Part shown: in pieces, positions 8,344-15,099 of the stretch
How the letters are laid out: every line of letters begins with the position of its first letter
Numbering within the stretch: the stretch's first letter is position 1
DNA from: an uncultured Pedobacter sp.
GTDB taxonomy: Bacteria > Bacteroidota > Bacteroidia > Sphingobacteriales > Sphingobacteriaceae
NCBI RefSeq assembly: GCF_946479715.1
Contig: NZ_CAMLHF010000088.1
Span: 1-21,823 of the forward strand
DNA length: 21,823 nt
Direction of reading: 5' to 3'
Program-made: the position numbers and the translations under genes
Notes under the pieces: generated by a model
Told to the model about the DNA's origin: nothing
Databases searched by the model: none
What the model saw: the letters and a program-made list of their open reading frames with translations, nothing else

Positions 8344-9588
8344 ATGAAGGTTGCGTTAAATAGAAAAGGTTTTGCATTGTGTTTTTTATTGCTGGCTAAT
8401 AGCATATGTTTTGCTCAGAAAAAGGTTAAAAAGCAGGGGGTCAGCGATAGGGCCTTCTGGCTACAGCAAATGGATAAGATGGTAAAACCCGTGCTCTACG
8501 ATCTTTCTAATGATAGTCTGAGAATAAAAATGCCACAGGTAACCTCTAATACCACAGATAATAAGGAACAACGAATACAAGTGCAATATCTCGAAGTTTT
8601 AGGTAGGGTTTTGAGTGGCATAGCTCCCTGGCTGCAATTAGAGGATGGGGATTCTGCGGAAAAGGATTTGCGCCAGCAGTACCGCAATATGGTGTTGAAA
8701 GGACTTGCTAATGCACTCGATTCCAATAAAAAGGACTTTATGCGCTTTGATTTGGCAGGTCAGCAGTTAGTAGATGCCTCATTTTTGTCGTTTGCTTTTG
8801 TAAGGGCTCCCTGGCTTTGGGAAAATCTTGGTAAACAGGAAAAAGACCGGCTGGTGAGCTCCATAAAAACCACCAGGAAATTTAAGCCCGGCTTTTCAAA
8901 CTGGTTGCTTTTTTCTGCAATGAACGAGGCATTTTTATGTAAGTATGGGTTCGAATGGGATCCGATGAGGGTCGATTATGCCATGCAACAACTAGAACAA
9001 TGGTACGTTGGAGATGGGCTTTATTCTGACGGACCCGTCTTTGCGTTCGACTACTATAATAGCTTTGTAATTCACCCTTATCTGGCGGCAATAACTGAAA
9101 TTGTCAATAAAAAAACCAACGGGTATAACACATTATCCGAAAAAATAAAGAAACGTAATGAACGCTATGCGGTAATTCAGGAAAGGATGATAAATACCGA
9201 TGGAACATATCCCGCAACCGGCCGCTCTCTCATTTATCGTGGAGCAGCATTTCACCACCTGGCCGATATGGCTTGGCGTAAAGCACTGCCAAAGCAATTA
9301 ACATCTGCTCAGGTGCGTTGCGCACTTACCGCTGTAATCAGAAAAACATTAGAAAGTCGATCCACTTATAAAAATGGGTGGCTTTGTCTTGGTGTTTATG
9401 GTCAGCAACCGGCAATAGCAGACACTTATAACAATCAGGGAAGTCCCTATTTAAGCACCAGTATATTCCTGCCGCTTGGCTTACCTTCAAAAGATCCCTT
9501 CTGGGCAAACCCACCCGAAAAATGGAGTGCCCAAAAGATCTGGAGTGGCGAAGACTTTCCAAACGACCATGGTGTAGACCTAAGGTAA
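8344..9588 (+). CDS. DUF2264 domain-containing exported protein (putative alpha/alpha-barrel glycan enzyme)
   Basis: A 414-residue protein with a signal peptide (MKVALNRKGFALCFLLLANSI, cleavage near CFAQ). The DUF2264 family fills most of the chain: RAFWLQQMDKMVKPVL, the YLEVLGRVLSGIAPWLQLE block, ASFLSFAFVRAPWLWENLG, SNWLLFSAMNEAFL, a WYVGDGLYSDGPVFAFDYYN segment rich in aromatic and acidic residues, and GTYPATGRSLIYRGAAFHHL. The last two look like the active-site face of an (alpha/alpha)-barrel. No function is established for this family as far as I know. Some related proteins may be glycosidases acting on uronic-acid residues, which I cannot verify here. It is the last gene of the NIPSNAP/GH99-like run. 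Its stop lies only 8 bases from the stop of the opposing GH78 gene. Confidence 0.82.
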   Translation: MKVALNRKGFALCFLLLANSICFAQKKVKKQGVSDRAFWLQQMDKMVKPVLYDLSNDSLRIKMPQVTSNTTDNKEQRIQVQYLEVLGRVLSGIAPWLQLEDGDSAEKDLRQQYRNMVLKGLANALDSNKKDFMRFDLAGQQLVDASFLSFAFVRAPWLWENLGKQEKDRLVSSIKTTRKFKPGFSNWLLFSAMNEAFLCKYGFEWDPMRVDYAMQQLEQWYVGDGLYSDGPVFAFDYYNSFVIHPYLAAITEIVNKKTNGYNTLSEKIKKRNERYAVIQERMINTDGTYPATGRSLIYRGAAFHHLADMAWRKALPKQLTSAQVRCALTAVIRKTLESRSTYKNGWLCLGVYGQQPAIADTYNNQGSPYLSTSIFLPLGLPSKDPFWANPPEKWSAQKIWSGEDFPNDHGVDLR

Positions 9589-9596
9589 TGCCAAAG

Positions 9597-12374
9597 CTAG
9601 TCTACAGCCTTAAAAACATAATTACCTGAACCGATTTCTAGTAAAGCGAAACCCTTTTTAATCCCCTTAAATACAACTTCCTTGTTGTTTTTAATAAGCG
9701 TTTCTCCTTCGTAGATCTTTGTGTTTTCTGAGGCAGGTATATAGATTGTGGCTTTGGAGTTTACAGGCACCTCAACCTTCAGTTCAAAGTTGTTTTCAGT
9801 TTTATTCCAATCAGAAACAACCTTCCCGTAAGGGGTTTTATAGCTGGCACTTGCATGGGTAATATTTCCAACCTGTTCAGGTTTTATTTGCAGTTTATCA
9901 TACGCTATTGCATCCTCAGCGGCCTTTATTCCACCCAAACCACTGTATAGCCATTCCATTAAATGACCCAGCATAAAATGGTTATTGGATACAAAACCAT
10001 AAGCTTGCCATGATTCGGTAAGCGCCGTTGCGCCATGTTCCAGCTGCCAGCCATATCCTGGCACATCAGATTTGCTGTTCATATCGTAAATTACGTCCGA
10101 TCGCCCCGCATCATCCAATACTTTTAATACATAGCGGTAACCAATATCGCCAGCCGTAAGGCTGTTTTTTCTACCTTTAATTTCTTTGACCAGATTGGCA
10201 ACTACAGCGTCTTTATATTCAGGATCTACAAGATTCATATAAACGGCCATTGCATAAGCGGTTTGACTGCCTGTGGAATATTGTTTCGTTTCTTTGTTAA
10301 AAAATGTAGCGTTAAAAGCACTTTTTACTTGCGAAGCAAGCTTTTCATATTTTTTTGCATCATCCGTTTTCCCTAATAATCTGGCAACTTTAGTAATGAT
10401 GTCAATATCATAATAATAAATAGCGGTTGCAGTAAGCTTTTTAGGTGTAAGCTGAGCTTCGCCCGGAGAATTTGGTCCAATGTCATACCAGTCGCCCAAG
10501 CCATGATCAAGCATATGGTTAGTTGCCTTAGAACTTAAGTAATCTACATATTTCTGCATCATTGGGTAGCTTTCTTCAAGCACATCCTTATCTCCGTACC
10601 ATTTGTAGGCATACCATGGCACTATTACGCCACTGCTTCCCCATTCAGGTGAATCTCTAAAACCTCCGTCAAAATGAGTGTATTCCGGAGCTATATCCGG
10701 GATTAAGCCCTCCTTTGTCTGGGCTGCTATCATATCTTTAACTATTTTTCTACAAAGAGAGGCTATATTATAATTATATTGAACGGAGCCTCCCATTAAA
10801 TGCGCTTCTTCCAGCCACCCTAATTTTTCCCGGTGCGGACAATCGGTAAACACGCTCACCATATTACTTTTAATTGCCCAGTCTATTAATTTAAAAGTCT
10901 TGTTAAACAATTCATTTGATGAATTGAAATTGCCAATATTTTCTGCAGCATTTCTCAGGTGAAGGCTTTTTAATGAGGTTAATATGGGTAAACTGTTTGG
11001 GTTTTTTTCTTTTTCCGGAACAGCCCCTTCAATCTGCAAATATCTAAAGCCATAATAAGTAAAGCGTGGCTGCCATTTCTCATTACCATTTCCTTTCAAA
11101 GTATAATCGTAATAATGTGGTATGCCTGATGCTGATTGGTTTACAGTTCCATCAGGATTTAACAGCTCAGCAGGAGTAATCCGTACTACCGCACCCTTTT
11201 TACCATTTGTCTCAATTGCAGGAATTGCGGAAGCATTCTGACCCATATCGTAAACCCATATGCCTGGCTTAGGACTCGATATTTTAACGGGAGTAAATGT
11301 TTCAAATAGCTTTACAGGCTCTGCCGTTTGCGAGTTTAAAACAGGTGAACCCTGCACTATTATGGCATTCTTCCATTTTGCATCATTAAATACGGGTTTA
11401 TCCCAGTCTTTTTGTTCAAGAGTAGCATTGTAATCCTCGCCGCCATAAATACTGGTAGAAGTTATTGGTGATGGAGAAGTTTTCCATTGCTCATCGCTAA
11501 CAATGTTTTCGGTGCTGCCATCACTATACTCCAGTAAAACCCTGCAAATTAACTTAGGGAATCCATAAGCACCTGTAAGTTTTCTGTATCGATCATCCCT
11601 TGGTATAAAATAGAAACCATTGCCTAATATAACACCTATAGTATTGTCTCCTTTTTTTAGCTTATCTGTTAAATCAAAAGTCACATATAGCGCATGTTTA
11701 TCATATTCTGTCCATCCGGCATCCAATATATGGTCGCCCACTTTTGATCCGTTAATGCTGAGATCAAAATGGCCTAATCCCGAAATAAACGCTGTTGCGC
11801 TTTTAAGTTTTCCTTTTATCGAAAAGTTTCTTCTGAAGAGGGGGAGTATGTCGTTTTTCGGAGTAAAATCACCCCGTAAGTGTACTGCTGGTACAATACG
11901 TTCAGCGGCAGGTAATTCTTCATAAGCAATCCATTTTGCTCCAGACCAGTCGCTGCCATTTAATAAGCCCATTTGCCACATAGCTGGTTTGCTCCATAAG
12001 GAAACATTTCCGTGGTTATCCCATATTTTTACTTTCCAGTAATAGGTTTTTGCCGGTTTTAAGGCCTTTCCTTTATAGAGAATCTGGATAGATTGATTGG
12101 AGGTAACTTTTTTGGAATCCCAGATATTCCCTATGTTCTTGTCAAGACTGGCCTGATTGTCGGCAACCAGTATTTGCCATGCAATTTGTTGTGTGTTCCT
12201 TTGTGTGGCATCAATGATCCAGCCTAGTCTAGGGGTTTTAGATTCTACACCCAGTGGGTTATTGGCATATTCACAAGTTAATGTACCCGTTGTTAGAATC
12301 TCTTTGGCAAGTGTTGTAAATGGAAAATAGCAAAGTAATACAAGCGAAATAAGCGATAACAGTTTCTGTTTCAT
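9597..12374 (-). CDS. GH78 alpha-L-rhamnosidase, exported
   Basis: A 925-residue family 78 rhamnosidase. The start at 12374 is chosen over an in-frame ATG 30 bases upstream because it begins directly at the signal peptide (MKQKLLSLISLVLLCYF, cleavage near TLAKE). Order: N-terminal fibronectin-like beta domain (about 27-140), rhamnosidase N domain with carbohydrate-binding fold (about 180-335, SGLGHFDLSINGSKVGDHIL), concanavalin-like domain (about 345-450), six-hairpin catalytic domain (about 470-800), C-terminal beta domain (about 815-910). Catalytic candidates are D511 and E516 in DCPHREKLGW, E523 just after, and E787 in ATALTESWQAY. D511, E516 and E523 keep the 5- and 12-residue offsets I recall for Bacillus RhaB, with Glu in place of its second Asp. 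It would remove terminal alpha-L-rhamnose in the periplasm. It is transcribed toward the DUF2264 gene and divergently from idi. Confidence 0.95.
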   Translation of the reverse strand: MKQKLLSLISLVLLCYFPFTTLAKEILTTGTLTCEYANNPLGVESKTPRLGWIIDATQRNTQQIAWQILVADNQASLDKNIGNIWDSKKVTSNQSIQILYKGKALKPAKTYYWKVKIWDNHGNVSLWSKPAMWQMGLLNGSDWSGAKWIAYEELPAAERIVPAVHLRGDFTPKNDILPLFRRNFSIKGKLKSATAFISGLGHFDLSINGSKVGDHILDAGWTEYDKHALYVTFDLTDKLKKGDNTIGVILGNGFYFIPRDDRYRKLTGAYGFPKLICRVLLEYSDGSTENIVSDEQWKTSPSPITSTSIYGGEDYNATLEQKDWDKPVFNDAKWKNAIIVQGSPVLNSQTAEPVKLFETFTPVKISSPKPGIWVYDMGQNASAIPAIETNGKKGAVVRITPAELLNPDGTVNQSASGIPHYYDYTLKGNGNEKWQPRFTYYGFRYLQIEGAVPEKEKNPNSLPILTSLKSLHLRNAAENIGNFNSSNELFNKTFKLIDWAIKSNMVSVFTDCPHREKLGWLEEAHLMGGSVQYNYNIASLCRKIVKDMIAAQTKEGLIPDIAPEYTHFDGGFRDSPEWGSSGVIVPWYAYKWYGDKDVLEESYPMMQKYVDYLSSKATNHMLDHGLGDWYDIGPNSPGEAQLTPKKLTATAIYYYDIDIITKVARLLGKTDDAKKYEKLASQVKSAFNATFFNKETKQYSTGSQTAYAMAVYMNLVDPEYKDAVVANLVKEIKGRKNSLTAGDIGYRYVLKVLDDAGRSDVIYDMNSKSDVPGYGWQLEHGATALTESWQAYGFVSNNHFMLGHLMEWLYSGLGGIKAAEDAIAYDKLQIKPEQVGNITHASASYKTPYGKVVSDWNKTENNFELKVEVPVNSKATIYIPASENTKIYEGETLIKNNKEVVFKGIKKGFALLEIGSGNYVFKAVD

Positions 12375-12450
12375 ATAAATAAAAATGCATGTTCTTTTAC
12401 TCATATCAAAACATTTATATCATTTTTGCATGAGGATTTGATTTTTTATA
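12375..12450. promoter_or_regulatory. Divergent promoter region between GH78 gene and idi
   Basis: The 76-base AT-rich gap between the two divergent starts must hold both promoters. On the plus strand, CATTTTTG at 12421-12428 differs by one base from the Bacteroidota -7 element TAnnTTTG and lies 22 bases before the idi ATG, but no good -33 TTTG stands upstream. No clear element was found for the minus-strand gene. The element assignment is tentative; the presence of promoters follows from gene orientation. Confidence 0.35.
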
Positions 12451-13005
12451 ATGATGATAGAGAAACCAGAGCACGAAGAAAGCGTAATACTTGTTGATGA
12501 GCATGATAATGTAATTGGCACAATGCCTAAAATGGAAGCCCATTTGGCGGGAAAGCTTCATCGTGCGTTTTCTGTTTTTATATTTAATACTAATGGTGAG
12601 CTGCTTTTGCAAAGAAGGGCCGAAGATAAATATCACTCTGGAGGCCAATGGACTAATACATGCTGCAGTCACCCCAGATTGGGGGAAGAAACACTTAACG
12701 CAGCAAACCGGAGATTAAATGAAGAGATGGGGATGGAATGCAAACTTGAATACGGGTTTAACTTTACCTATCATGCAGAACTTACAAGTGGTATTTCGGA
12801 GAATGAGTATGACCATGTTTTTTTTGGAATAAGCGACCAGGTACCTAATCCAAATCCCGAAGAAGTATCGGAATTCCGATATGTTAATATGGCCGATCTT
12901 GAAGAGGATATAAAAGCACGTCCCGAAATTTATACCGAATGGCTGAAGATATGCTTTGACAGGATAATAGAATATTATAATAGATATCTTTTTAAAAAAC
13001 CTTAA
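12451..13005 (+). CDS. idi: Isopentenyl-diphosphate delta-isomerase, type I
   Basis: A 184-residue cytoplasmic Nudix-fold enzyme that interconverts isopentenyl and dimethylallyl diphosphate for isoprenoid synthesis. Seen: ESVILVDEHDNVIGTMPKMEAH at the N-terminus, LHRAFSVFIFNTNGELLLQRR, the catalytic Cys in WTNTCCSHP (C72 aligns with E. coli C67), the Nudix-like block AANRRLNEEMGM, and the second catalytic acid in ENEYDHVFFG (E119, with E117 nearby as a metal ligand). Conserved His residues H31, H38 and H74 fit the metal site. Length matches type I enzymes (about 180). ATG 12451 is followed by a second ATG one codon later, so the start may be off by one residue. It is divergent from the GH78 gene and 28 bases upstream of fabV, probably co-transcribed with it. 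Confidence 0.96.
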   Translation: MMIEKPEHEESVILVDEHDNVIGTMPKMEAHLAGKLHRAFSVFIFNTNGELLLQRRAEDKYHSGGQWTNTCCSHPRLGEETLNAANRRLNEEMGMECKLEYGFNFTYHAELTSGISENEYDHVFFGISDQVPNPNPEEVSEFRYVNMADLEEDIKARPEIYTEWLKICFDRIIEYYNRYLFKKP

Positions 13006-13033
13006 TATTGCCAATCAAAAGAAAAATAGATTT

Positions 13034-14227
13034 ATGATTATAGAACCTAGAATGCGCGGGTTTATTTGCCTTACGGCACATCCAAAAGGATGCGAGCAAA
13101 ATGTAATAAACCAAATCAACTATGTAAAGTCAAAAGGAGAAATTGAAGGCCCTAAAAAGGTTCTTGTAATTGGCGCCTCTACAGGATTTGGATTAGCATC
13201 AAGAATAACAAGCGCGTTTGGATCTGGCGCTGCCACCGTTGGTGTTTATTTTGAAAAACCACCTGCACCGGGTAAAACGGCTTCGCCGGGATGGTATAAC
13301 ACTGCGGCATTTGAAGAACAGGCTCAAAAAGCCGGTTTATACGCTAAAAGTGTAAATGGCGATGCTTTTTCTACTGAAATAAAACAAAAAGTAATTGACC
13401 TGATCAAAGCTGATCTAGGACAAATTGATCTTGTAGTTTATAGTCTTGCATCTCCAAAAAGAGTACATCCAATAACTGGTGTAGTTCATAATTCGGTTTT
13501 AAAACCAATTGGTGAGACAACGTTTACAAACAAAACTGTCGATTTTCATACCGCAGTAGTTTCTGAGGTTTCTATTGCACCGGCAAATGAAGAGGAAATA
13601 GAAAATACTGTTGCCGTTATGGGTGGCGAAGATTGGGGTATGTGGATTGATGAATTAAAAGCGGCAGATTTATTGGCTCCAGAAGCCATTACTGTTGCTT
13701 ATTCATACATCGGCCCTGCAGTTACTGAAGCGGTTTACCGTAAAGGAACTATTGGTAGAGCTAAAGATCATTTGGAGGCTACTGCTTTTGCCATATCTGA
13801 CAAGCTGAAAGACATTAACGGAAAAGCATTTGTTTCTGTAAACAAAGCATTGGTTACTCAGGCAAGTTCTGCTATACCGGTTATTCCTTTATACATTTCA
13901 TTGCTTTATAAAATCATGAAAGAGAACGGTACGCATGAAGGATGTATTGAGCAGATGCAACGTTTATTTGCTGAGCGTTTATACAATAAAGACGGTATCG
14001 CTACTGATGAGCAGGGAAGAATCCGTGTAGACGATTTGGAAATGGACAGCGATGTACAAGCCAAAGTTGCTGCACTTTGGGCCGAAGCAACTGAAGAATC
14101 GCTTCCTAAAATTGGTGATCTTGCCGGTTACAAGAGAGATTTCTTAAACTTGTTCGGCTTTGATGTTGATGGTATCGATTATACAAAAGATACTGACGAG
14201 ATGGTTTCTGTTCCCGGATTGGTTTAA
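13034..14227 (+). CDS. fabV: Enoyl-[ACP]/trans-2-enoyl-CoA reductase, FabV/Ter family
   Basis: A 397-residue NADH-dependent reductase of the FabV/Ter family, which carries out the last step of each fatty-acid elongation cycle (enoyl-ACP) or reduces trans-2-enoyl-CoA. Seen: MIIEPRMRGFICLTAHPKGC at the N-terminus; the dinucleotide site VLVIGASTGFGLASR (about 43-57); the IDLVVYSLASPKRVHP block; and the family catalytic motif Y-x8-K at Y235 and K244 in VYRKGTIGRAK. The spacing distinguishes it from FabI (Y-x6-K) and, as I recall, equals that in Burkholderia FabV. Length is standard (about 400). FabV enzymes are generally poorly inhibited by triclosan. Whether the natural substrate is ACP- or CoA-linked cannot be decided from sequence. 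It follows idi by 28 bases. Confidence 0.96.
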   Translation: MIIEPRMRGFICLTAHPKGCEQNVINQINYVKSKGEIEGPKKVLVIGASTGFGLASRITSAFGSGAATVGVYFEKPPAPGKTASPGWYNTAAFEEQAQKAGLYAKSVNGDAFSTEIKQKVIDLIKADLGQIDLVVYSLASPKRVHPITGVVHNSVLKPIGETTFTNKTVDFHTAVVSEVSIAPANEEEIENTVAVMGGEDWGMWIDELKAADLLAPEAITVAYSYIGPAVTEAVYRKGTIGRAKDHLEATAFAISDKLKDINGKAFVSVNKALVTQASSAIPVIPLYISLLYKIMKENGTHEGCIEQMQRLFAERLYNKDGIATDEQGRIRVDDLEMDSDVQAKVAALWAEATEESLPKIGDLAGYKRDFLNLFGFDVDGIDYTKDTDEMVSVPGLV

Positions 14228-14294
14228 TTTTTTTTAATGGTGTAGCGTTTGCTCGTAAATATTGGTATAGGTTATTAAAACTAATGAGATAATT

Positions 14295-14765
14295 ATGAGA
14301 ACCAAACCATTAAAACTATTGATGCTTTTCTGCTTTCTTACGGCTGCTGCTATGTTTAGCAGTTGTGAAAAGAAAACAGATGAGGATAAATTGAAAATCA
14401 GCTACGGAACATCTTTTGGTATGTGTGTGGGTTATTGCAATAACCAGCTCTTTATTTCCAATGCAAAAATGGAGTTAAAGAAATATGAAAACAAACCGAA
14501 TGCAGTTCCAAAAGTATGTACAGCAGAAATGGCAGAAACGGATTGGTCTAAACTTGCCGATAGTATTGACCTGAATGTTTTTAATCAGTTAAAAGAGTCT
14601 TATGGTTGTCCAGACTGTGCCGATGGCGGTGCCGAATGGATTCAGATAGAATATGGAGATAAAAAGCATAAGGTTACTTTTGAATATGGAAAGGAACCAA
14701 ATGAAGTTAAACCCTATATTTCTACTTTGAGGGCACAGTTTGCCAGTTTTAAAGATTGTAAATAG
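14295..14765 (+). CDS. Cysteine-rich lipoprotein of unknown function
   Basis: A 156-residue hypothetical protein. MRTKPLKLLMLFCFLTAAAMFSSC is a lipoprotein signal with the lipidated Cys at residue 24, followed by EKKTDED, a charged linker typical of surface-exposed Bacteroidota lipoproteins. The mature part has six further cysteines: C44 and C48 (MCVGYC), C75 (VCTAEM), C105 and C108 (GCPDC), and C155 near the C-terminus. The C-x3-C and C-x2-C pairs suggest three disulfides in an oxidising compartment, or metal binding. I do not recognise a named family. It starts 67 bases after fabV on the same strand and is followed by a repeat element and a strong terminator, so it may be last in the idi-fabV transcript or have its own promoter. 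Confidence 0.8.
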   Translation: MRTKPLKLLMLFCFLTAAAMFSSCEKKTDEDKLKISYGTSFGMCVGYCNNQLFISNAKMELKKYENKPNAVPKVCTAEMAETDWSKLADSIDLNVFNQLKESYGCPDCADGGAEWIQIEYGDKKHKVTFEYGKEPNEVKPYISTLRAQFASFKDCK

Positions 14766-14809
14766 CGATCAGTCGCCCTACACCGACCGTCGGTCGGGTT
14801 AAAGCGATC
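14765..14809. repeat. Cluster of small palindromes after the lipoprotein gene
   Basis: Three nested symmetries lie side by side. GCGA/TCGC at 14765-14768 and 14773-14776 encloses four bases. CCGACCG at 14783-14789 and CGGTCGG at 14791-14797 are perfect arms about a single centre base. The 7-mer AGCGATC occurs directly at 14764-14770 and again at 14803-14809, bracketing the palindrome. The cluster abuts the long inverted repeat and is GC-richer than its surroundings, suggesting it belongs to the same repeat element. Confidence 0.55.
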
Positions 14810-14880
14810 GTCATCTCGACGATAGGAGAGATCTCTTGAACTACCATAACCAAGAGATCTCTCCTATCGTCGAGATGACG
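14809..14880. repeat. Perfect 30-bp inverted repeat, REP/BIME-like element
   Basis: The 30 bases at 14809-14838 (starting CGTCATCTCGACGATAGG) are exactly reverse-complementary to 14851-14880 (ending TCGTCGAGATGACG), with a 12-base centre. The single strand would fold into a very stable hairpin. The arm resembles the abundant intergenic repeat of Bacteroidota that I recall as GTCATTTCGACC-type units, and two such units facing each other is a BIME-like layout. It lies between the lipoprotein gene and its terminator. No transposase, and no target duplication at the arm ends, is visible. Alternatives are a large regulatory hairpin or a miniature inverted-repeat element. The family assignment is from memory; the palindrome is seen directly. 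Confidence 0.9.
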
Positions 14881-14889
14881 GAAAAGTTT

Positions 14890-14922
14890 AAAAAATAGGA
14901 TGTTTTTACATCCTATTTTTTT
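14890..14922 (+). terminator. Rho-independent terminator after the lipoprotein gene
   Basis: A 13-bp perfect stem, AAAAAATAGGATG at 14890-14902 pairing with CATCCTATTTTTT at 14909-14921, around a 6-base loop. It ends in a run of eight T (14915-14922). This is the best intrinsic terminator in the window. The A-tract on the other side would allow it to act in both directions, but only plus-strand genes precede it. Confidence 0.85.
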
Positions 14923-14935
14923 ATTTACTTTTTAC

Positions 14936-14947
14936 GCAAACGGTTGC
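14936..14947. promoter_or_regulatory. LacI-type operator-like palindrome, site 1
   Basis: GCAAACGGTTGC, a 12-base near-palindrome with a central CG and one mismatched pair (GCAAAC against GCAACC). The GCAAACG half-site with central CG is characteristic of LacI/PurR-family operators. The centre is 22 bp from that of site 2, so both would lie on nearly the same face of the helix. The regulator is not encoded in the window. Confidence 0.5.
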
Positions 14948-14957
14948 ATTAACCCAT

Positions 14958-14969
14958 GCAAACGTTTGT
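14958..14969. promoter_or_regulatory. LacI-type operator-like palindrome, site 2
   Basis: GCAAACGTTTGT, one mismatch from the perfect palindrome GCAAACGTTTGC, with the central CG typical of LacI-family sites. A further TTTGC follows immediately (14970-14973 region), giving an overlapping half-site. It lies about 130 bases before the GH20 start. The family is inferred from motif resemblance only. Confidence 0.5.
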
Positions 14970-15099
14970 TTGCCTTTTCGCCAAAATCCTCATTATTTTC
15001 TCTTAAAATAATTGATTAACATTGTGTTAAGGGGACCAATCGCTTTCAATATCAAGCCAGTTCCTGAACCTAAACACACAACCTAAACTAAATATTACC

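Larger units (their letters stand above)
14923..15099 (+). promoter_or_regulatory. Regulatory region upstream of the GH20 gene
   Basis: A 177-base gene-free stretch between the terminator and the GH20 start. It carries two operator-like palindromes, listed separately, in its first 50 bases. The remainder is AT-rich and must hold the promoter of the GH20 gene. The TTG at 15022-15024 could be a -33 element, but no good TAnnTTTG follows, so the promoter is not placed. No small ORF with a credible start was seen. Confidence 0.5.

Noticed and set aside
11620..11925. 101-codon plus-strand frame inside the GH78 gene
   Set aside because: It is antisense to the conserved rhamnosidase N domain; a frame shadow.
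12415..12672. 85-codon minus-strand frame overlapping the idi start
   Set aside because: It is antisense to well-conserved Idi sequence and has no credible domain or signal.
14809..14880. CRISPR repeats
   Set aside because: There is only one pair of arms, in inverted orientation with a 12-base centre, and no regular spacers or cas genes.
14809..14880. Intrinsic terminator at the long inverted repeat
   Set aside because: No T-run follows it, and a proper terminator stands just downstream at 14890-14922.
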